From NCBI RefSeq assembly GCF_000308295.2, contig NZ_HG326652.1:2081732-2145731 (forward strand): 64,000 nucleotides of DNA, given 5' to 3'. The notes below the pieces were generated by a model. The model was not told where the DNA came from, made no database searches, and saw nothing but the letters and a program-made list of their open reading frames with translations. How positions within the stretch are numbered: the first letter of the stretch is position 1; each line of letters starts with the position of its first letter. The translations under genes were made by a program, and so were the position numbers. Shown here piece after piece: positions 61,797 through 64,000 of this stretch. Source of the DNA: Afipia birgiae 34632. GTDB lineage: Bacteria; Pseudomonadota; Alphaproteobacteria; Rhizobiales; Xanthobacteraceae.

Positions 61797-62015
61797 ATGA
61801 ATGCTGGCTCGCCTCACAACCCCGACGGCACTTCGGGCAAAGACGCCGGCGATCAATCTAGAACGACTCTAATTGAGCGTTCGATCCCTTTGACGGATAA
61901 CCGTATCCAGAGCCGCGACCTGTTCGTTTCCTCGCGCGAGATCATCATCACCCACGGCGAGGAAACCTATCGCTTGCGGCTGACCTCGCAAAACAAGCTG
62001 ATCCTGACCAAATGA
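61797..62015 (+). CDS. hmuP: Haem uptake co-regulator HmuP/HemP family small protein
   Basis: A 72-residue protein ending in the compact HemP domain TDNRIQSRDLFVSSREIIITHGEETYRLRLTSQNKLILTK (conserved Gly-Glu-x-Tyr-x-Leu-Arg-x-T and the terminal LTK). In Bradyrhizobium HmuP works with Irr as a coactivator of haem utilisation genes. Its stop overlaps the hmuT ATG (ATGA), so translation is coupled. The start is uncertain: the ATG at 61797 has a weak ribosome site, and an in-frame TTG at 61890 would give 41 residues and place the iron-control-like box at 61857-61873 outside the gene. Confidence 0.85.
   Translation: MNAGSPHNPDGTSGKDAGDQSRTTLIERSIPLTDNRIQSRDLFVSSREIIITHGEETYRLRLTSQNKLILTK
61857..61873. 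promoter_or_regulatory. Iron control element (ICE)-like box
   Basis: TCTAGAACGACTCTAAT contains TAGA-N5-TCTA and resembles the ICE motif bound by Irr in Bradyrhizobium haem-uptake promoters (TTTAGAA/TTCTAAA half sites). It lies inside the hmuP frame if the ATG at 61797 is used, or just upstream of hmuP if translation starts at the TTG at 61890. Assignment is by motif recall and needs confirmation. Confidence 0.45.
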
Positions 62016-63001
62016 ACTGCAGAATACCCGCTTCCCGAACGGTTCGCGCAACGCTTGCCGCCACGCTCGCTCTCGCCGCTGGCCTTTGCTCCGCCCCGCC
62101 GTTCGCTGCGGCGCGCGCCGAGGGTATCGTAATACACGATGCCCGTGGCCGTGACGTTACTGTTGGCAATACATCACGCATCGTTTCAATCGGCGGCGCG
62201 ATCACGGAAATTCTGTACGCGCTCGGTCTTCAGGACCGGATTGTCGGAGTCGACACCACGAGCCTTTATCCGCCGAAGGCGCTCGGCGAAAAGCCGAACG
62301 TCGGCTACATGCGGCAACTGAGCGCGGAGGGTGTGCTCGGTCTCAACCCGCAACTGATCCTCGCCATTGAAGGCGCCGGCCCGAATGAGACGCTCGACGT
62401 TCTCGACGCCGCGAAAATTCCGTTCGTATCGTTTCCCGAGACCTACACCGAGCAAGGCCTGATCGAGAAAATCAAGCTGGTCGCCCACGCGATGGATGCG
62501 GACGCGCGCGGCGCTTGCCTCACGGCAGCGGTCAGCGGTGACCTCGCCGAACTAAAAAGGCTGCGCGACAACGTCAAGCAGCCCGCACGCGTAATGTTCG
62601 TGATGTCATTTCTGAATGGCCGCGCCATGGTTGCGGGACACAAGACCGCAGCGAACGAGATCATCAAGCTCGCCGGCGGCATCAACGCGGTCGACGGCTT
62701 CGACGGTTACAAGCCGATCAACGACGAGGCGATCGTCGCCGCCAAGCCGGATGTCATCCTGACCATGCAGCGCGGCCGCGAACAGCTCGACGCCCAGACC
62801 GTGTTCGCCAATCCGTCGTTTGCACTGACACCGGCCGCCGCCAAGAAATCATTCGTCGCGATGGACGGACTTTATCTGTTGGGCTTCGGACCGCGCACCG
62901 CAGCTGCCGCCCGCGATCTCGCGCTGTCGCTTTATCCCGACCTCAATGACAAGGCCGCGACGTGGAAGCCGGCGGCGCTATCGGTCGACTGCCACAAATG
63001 A
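62012..63001 (+). CDS. hmuT: Haem ABC transporter periplasmic binding protein HmuT
   Basis: A 329-residue class III binding protein with signal MNCRIPASRTVRATLAATLALAAGLCSAPPFAAARAE. The mature part is HmuT-like: IVSIGGAITEILYALGLQDRIVGVDTTSLYPPKALGEKPNVGYMRQLSAEGVLGLNPQLILAIEGAGPNETLDVLDAAKIPFVSFPETYTEQGLIEKI (Tyr102-type haem-ligand region GYMRQLSAEG). It carries haem from HmuR to the inner-membrane permease HmuU. It overlaps hmuP by four bases and the hmuU ATG by four bases. Confidence 0.92.
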   Translation: MNCRIPASRTVRATLAATLALAAGLCSAPPFAAARAEGIVIHDARGRDVTVGNTSRIVSIGGAITEILYALGLQDRIVGVDTTSLYPPKALGEKPNVGYMRQLSAEGVLGLNPQLILAIEGAGPNETLDVLDAAKIPFVSFPETYTEQGLIEKIKLVAHAMDADARGACLTAAVSGDLAELKRLRDNVKQPARVMFVMSFLNGRAMVAGHKTAANEIIKLAGGINAVDGFDGYKPINDEAIVAAKPDVILTMQRGREQLDAQTVFANPSFALTPAAAKKSFVAMDGLYLLGFGPRTAAAARDLALSLYPDLNDKAATWKPAALSVDCHK

Positions 63002-64000
63002 CGACGGCTGAAGCCGCCTCTGCGACGCCACGCCCTCACGCCCCAAGTGTCCCGATGCGGCCTTCGGCCATTCTTGTTTACGCCGTTCTGATCGCAGGTG
63101 TTCTCGCCGTCGCGCTGCTCGCGACGACGGTTGGCGCAGCCGGAATTCCTCTGCCCCGTCTTGCCGCGGCACTCGGATTCAACATCGGCCATGCCGATCC
63201 AGCCCTGCTCGCGCGCGACGAACTCGTGCTGTGGTCGATCCGGATTCCGCGTATCGCTGTCGCGGGCATGATCGGCGGTCTTCTCGCACTGTCCGGCGCC
63301 ATCATGCAGGGCCTGTTCCGCAACCCCCTCGCCGATCCGGCGCTGGTTGGCGTATCGAGCGGCGGTGCGTTCGCGGCGGCGTCGGCTATCGTGATTTCCG
63401 ACAGCGCATGGGGTGCGAGCTTCCGCTTCCTGCAGTTCGAGCTGCTGCCGGTCGCAGCGTTCGCAGGCTCGCTGATCACCACGACGATCCTCTACAAAAT
63501 CGCCAGCCGTGAAGGCCGCACCTCCGTCGCGATCTTCCTGCTCGCGGGCCTCGCCATCGCCGCCATCGCCAATGCCGGCATCGGGCTCCTGGTGTTCGTA
63601 GCCGATGATCGCCAGCTGCGCGACATTACGTTCTGGCTGCTTGGCTCGCTCAGCGGCGCGACCTGGCCGAAGGCCGGTGTGGTAGCGCCGGTCGCATTGC
63701 TTGCACTGCTCGCGATCCCGCTGATTGCGCGCGGCCTCGATGTGCTGGTGCTGGGAGAAGCGGAAGCCTTTCACACCGGCATCGATGTCGAGCGGCTGAA
63801 GAAAATCTCGATCGTGCTGATCTCCGCGATGACCGGCGTTGCCGTGTCGATCTGCGGCGTGGTCGGCTTCGTCGGCATCGTCGTGCCGCATCTGCTGCGG
63901 ATCGTGATCGGCCCCGGCCACCGGATGCTGCTACCTGCCTCGGTTTTCCTTGGAGCCATTCTGCTCATTCTCGCCGACACAGTTGCCCGCGTACTGGCCG
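62998..64000 (+). CDS. hmuU: Haem ABC transporter permease HmuU, 3' end outside window
   Basis: A FecCD/BtuC-type permease of which about 334 residues are visible before the window ends. Typical blocks are LVLWSIRIPRIAVAGMIGGLLALSGAIMQGLFRNPLADPALVGVSSGGAFAAASAIVI, ITFWLLGSLSGATW and ISAMTGVAVSICGVVGFVGIVVPHLLRIVIGPGHRMLLPASVFLGAILLILADTVAR. About eight of the usual ten segments are present, and the remaining C-terminus plus presumably hmuV (ATPase) should follow. The ATG at 62998 overlaps the hmuT stop (ATGA). It forms the translocation path for haem. Confidence 0.92.
   Translation, partial: MTTAEAASATPRPHAPSVPMRPSAILVYAVLIAGVLAVALLATTVGAAGIPLPRLAAALGFNIGHADPALLARDELVLWSIRIPRIAVAGMIGGLLALSGAIMQGLFRNPLADPALVGVSSGGAFAAASAIVISDSAWGASFRFLQFELLPVAAFAGSLITTTILYKIASREGRTSVAIFLLAGLAIAAIANAGIGLLVFVADDRQLRDITFWLLGSLSGATWPKAGVVAPVALLALLAIPLIARGLDVLVLGEAEAFHTGIDVERLKKISIVLISAMTGVAVSICGVVGFVGIVVPHLLRIVIGPGHRMLLPASVFLGAILLILADTVARVLA

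Overview
Organism. The window is GC-rich DNA whose genes and intergenic palindromes look like a Nitrobacteraceae/Bradyrhizobiaceae alphaproteobacterium (Bradyrhizobium, Rhodopseudomonas, Afipia, Nitrobacter group). The main clues are the hmu haem-uptake locus with an HmuP/HemP-type small protein, a DUF6894 protein, many liv-, Tct- and TRAP-type transporters, and the chromosomal interspersed palindromes typical of that family. The genus cannot be fixed from the sequence alone. I see no rRNA, tRNA, CRISPR array, phage or insertion sequence, so this reads as ordinary chromosome, not an island. Layout. (1) 1-7180: 3'-truncated phosphoenolpyruvate carboxylase, then an acyl-CoA synthetase/crotonase pair divergent from a dienoyl-CoA-reductase-like SDR and a lone branched-chain-amino-acid-type binding protein. 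(2) 7257-10932: an amidase whose ribosome binding site is buried in a long hairpin, O-acetylhomoserine sulfhydrylase and an alpha/beta hydrolase. (3) 10921-17746: a six-gene minus-strand operon (DUF1445 putative hydro-lyase, binding protein, livH, livM, livG, livF) divergent from a LysR regulator, then a DUF6894 protein. (4) 17843-23685: TauE/SafE permease, aldo/keto reductase, and an Att-type ABC system (ATPase, double FtsX permease, Tat-exported lipocalin-like AttH). (5) 23736-28779: tetR-MFP-RND efflux operon with a clear palindromic operator and a 20-bp tandem duplication that creates a seven-codon minicistron. (6) 29145-37559: fused TRAP permease with TAXI binding protein, a FAD oxidoreductase, a double-hairpin repeat, tctABC, and nikR next to an M20 carbamoylase/allantoate amidohydrolase. 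(7) 39061-47649: oligopeptidase B, MFS carrier, an uncharacterised protein, a D-2-hydroxyacid dehydrogenase divergent from an RraA-like aldolase, a 28-residue membrane peptide, SelO and an LptA-like protein. (8) 47769-53218: nitronate monooxygenase, hemE and hemC tail to tail across repeat elements, a CitE-like lyase, a VOC protein and a TetR regulator. (9) 53438-57989: a second MFP-RND efflux pump. (10) 58169-64000: the haem acquisition locus: hutX, a haem-degrading-type monooxygenase and hmuR on the minus strand, and hmuP, hmuT and hmuU (cut by the window end) on the plus strand. How it works together. Most of the window is transport plus catabolism of organic acids, amides and acyl-CoAs, with two efflux pumps and one coherent haem system (outer-membrane receptor, periplasmic binding protein, ABC permease, cytosolic carrier, haem monooxygenase, co-regulator) a few kilobases from two haem biosynthesis genes. 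Nothing here is certainly a new system. The best leads are the post-transcriptional and regulatory architectures (RBS hairpin, minicistron), the DUF1445/liv operon, the Att-type exporter, the nikR-carbamoylase pairing and the palindromic repeats. All functional statements rest on sequence reading and family knowledge without database searches.
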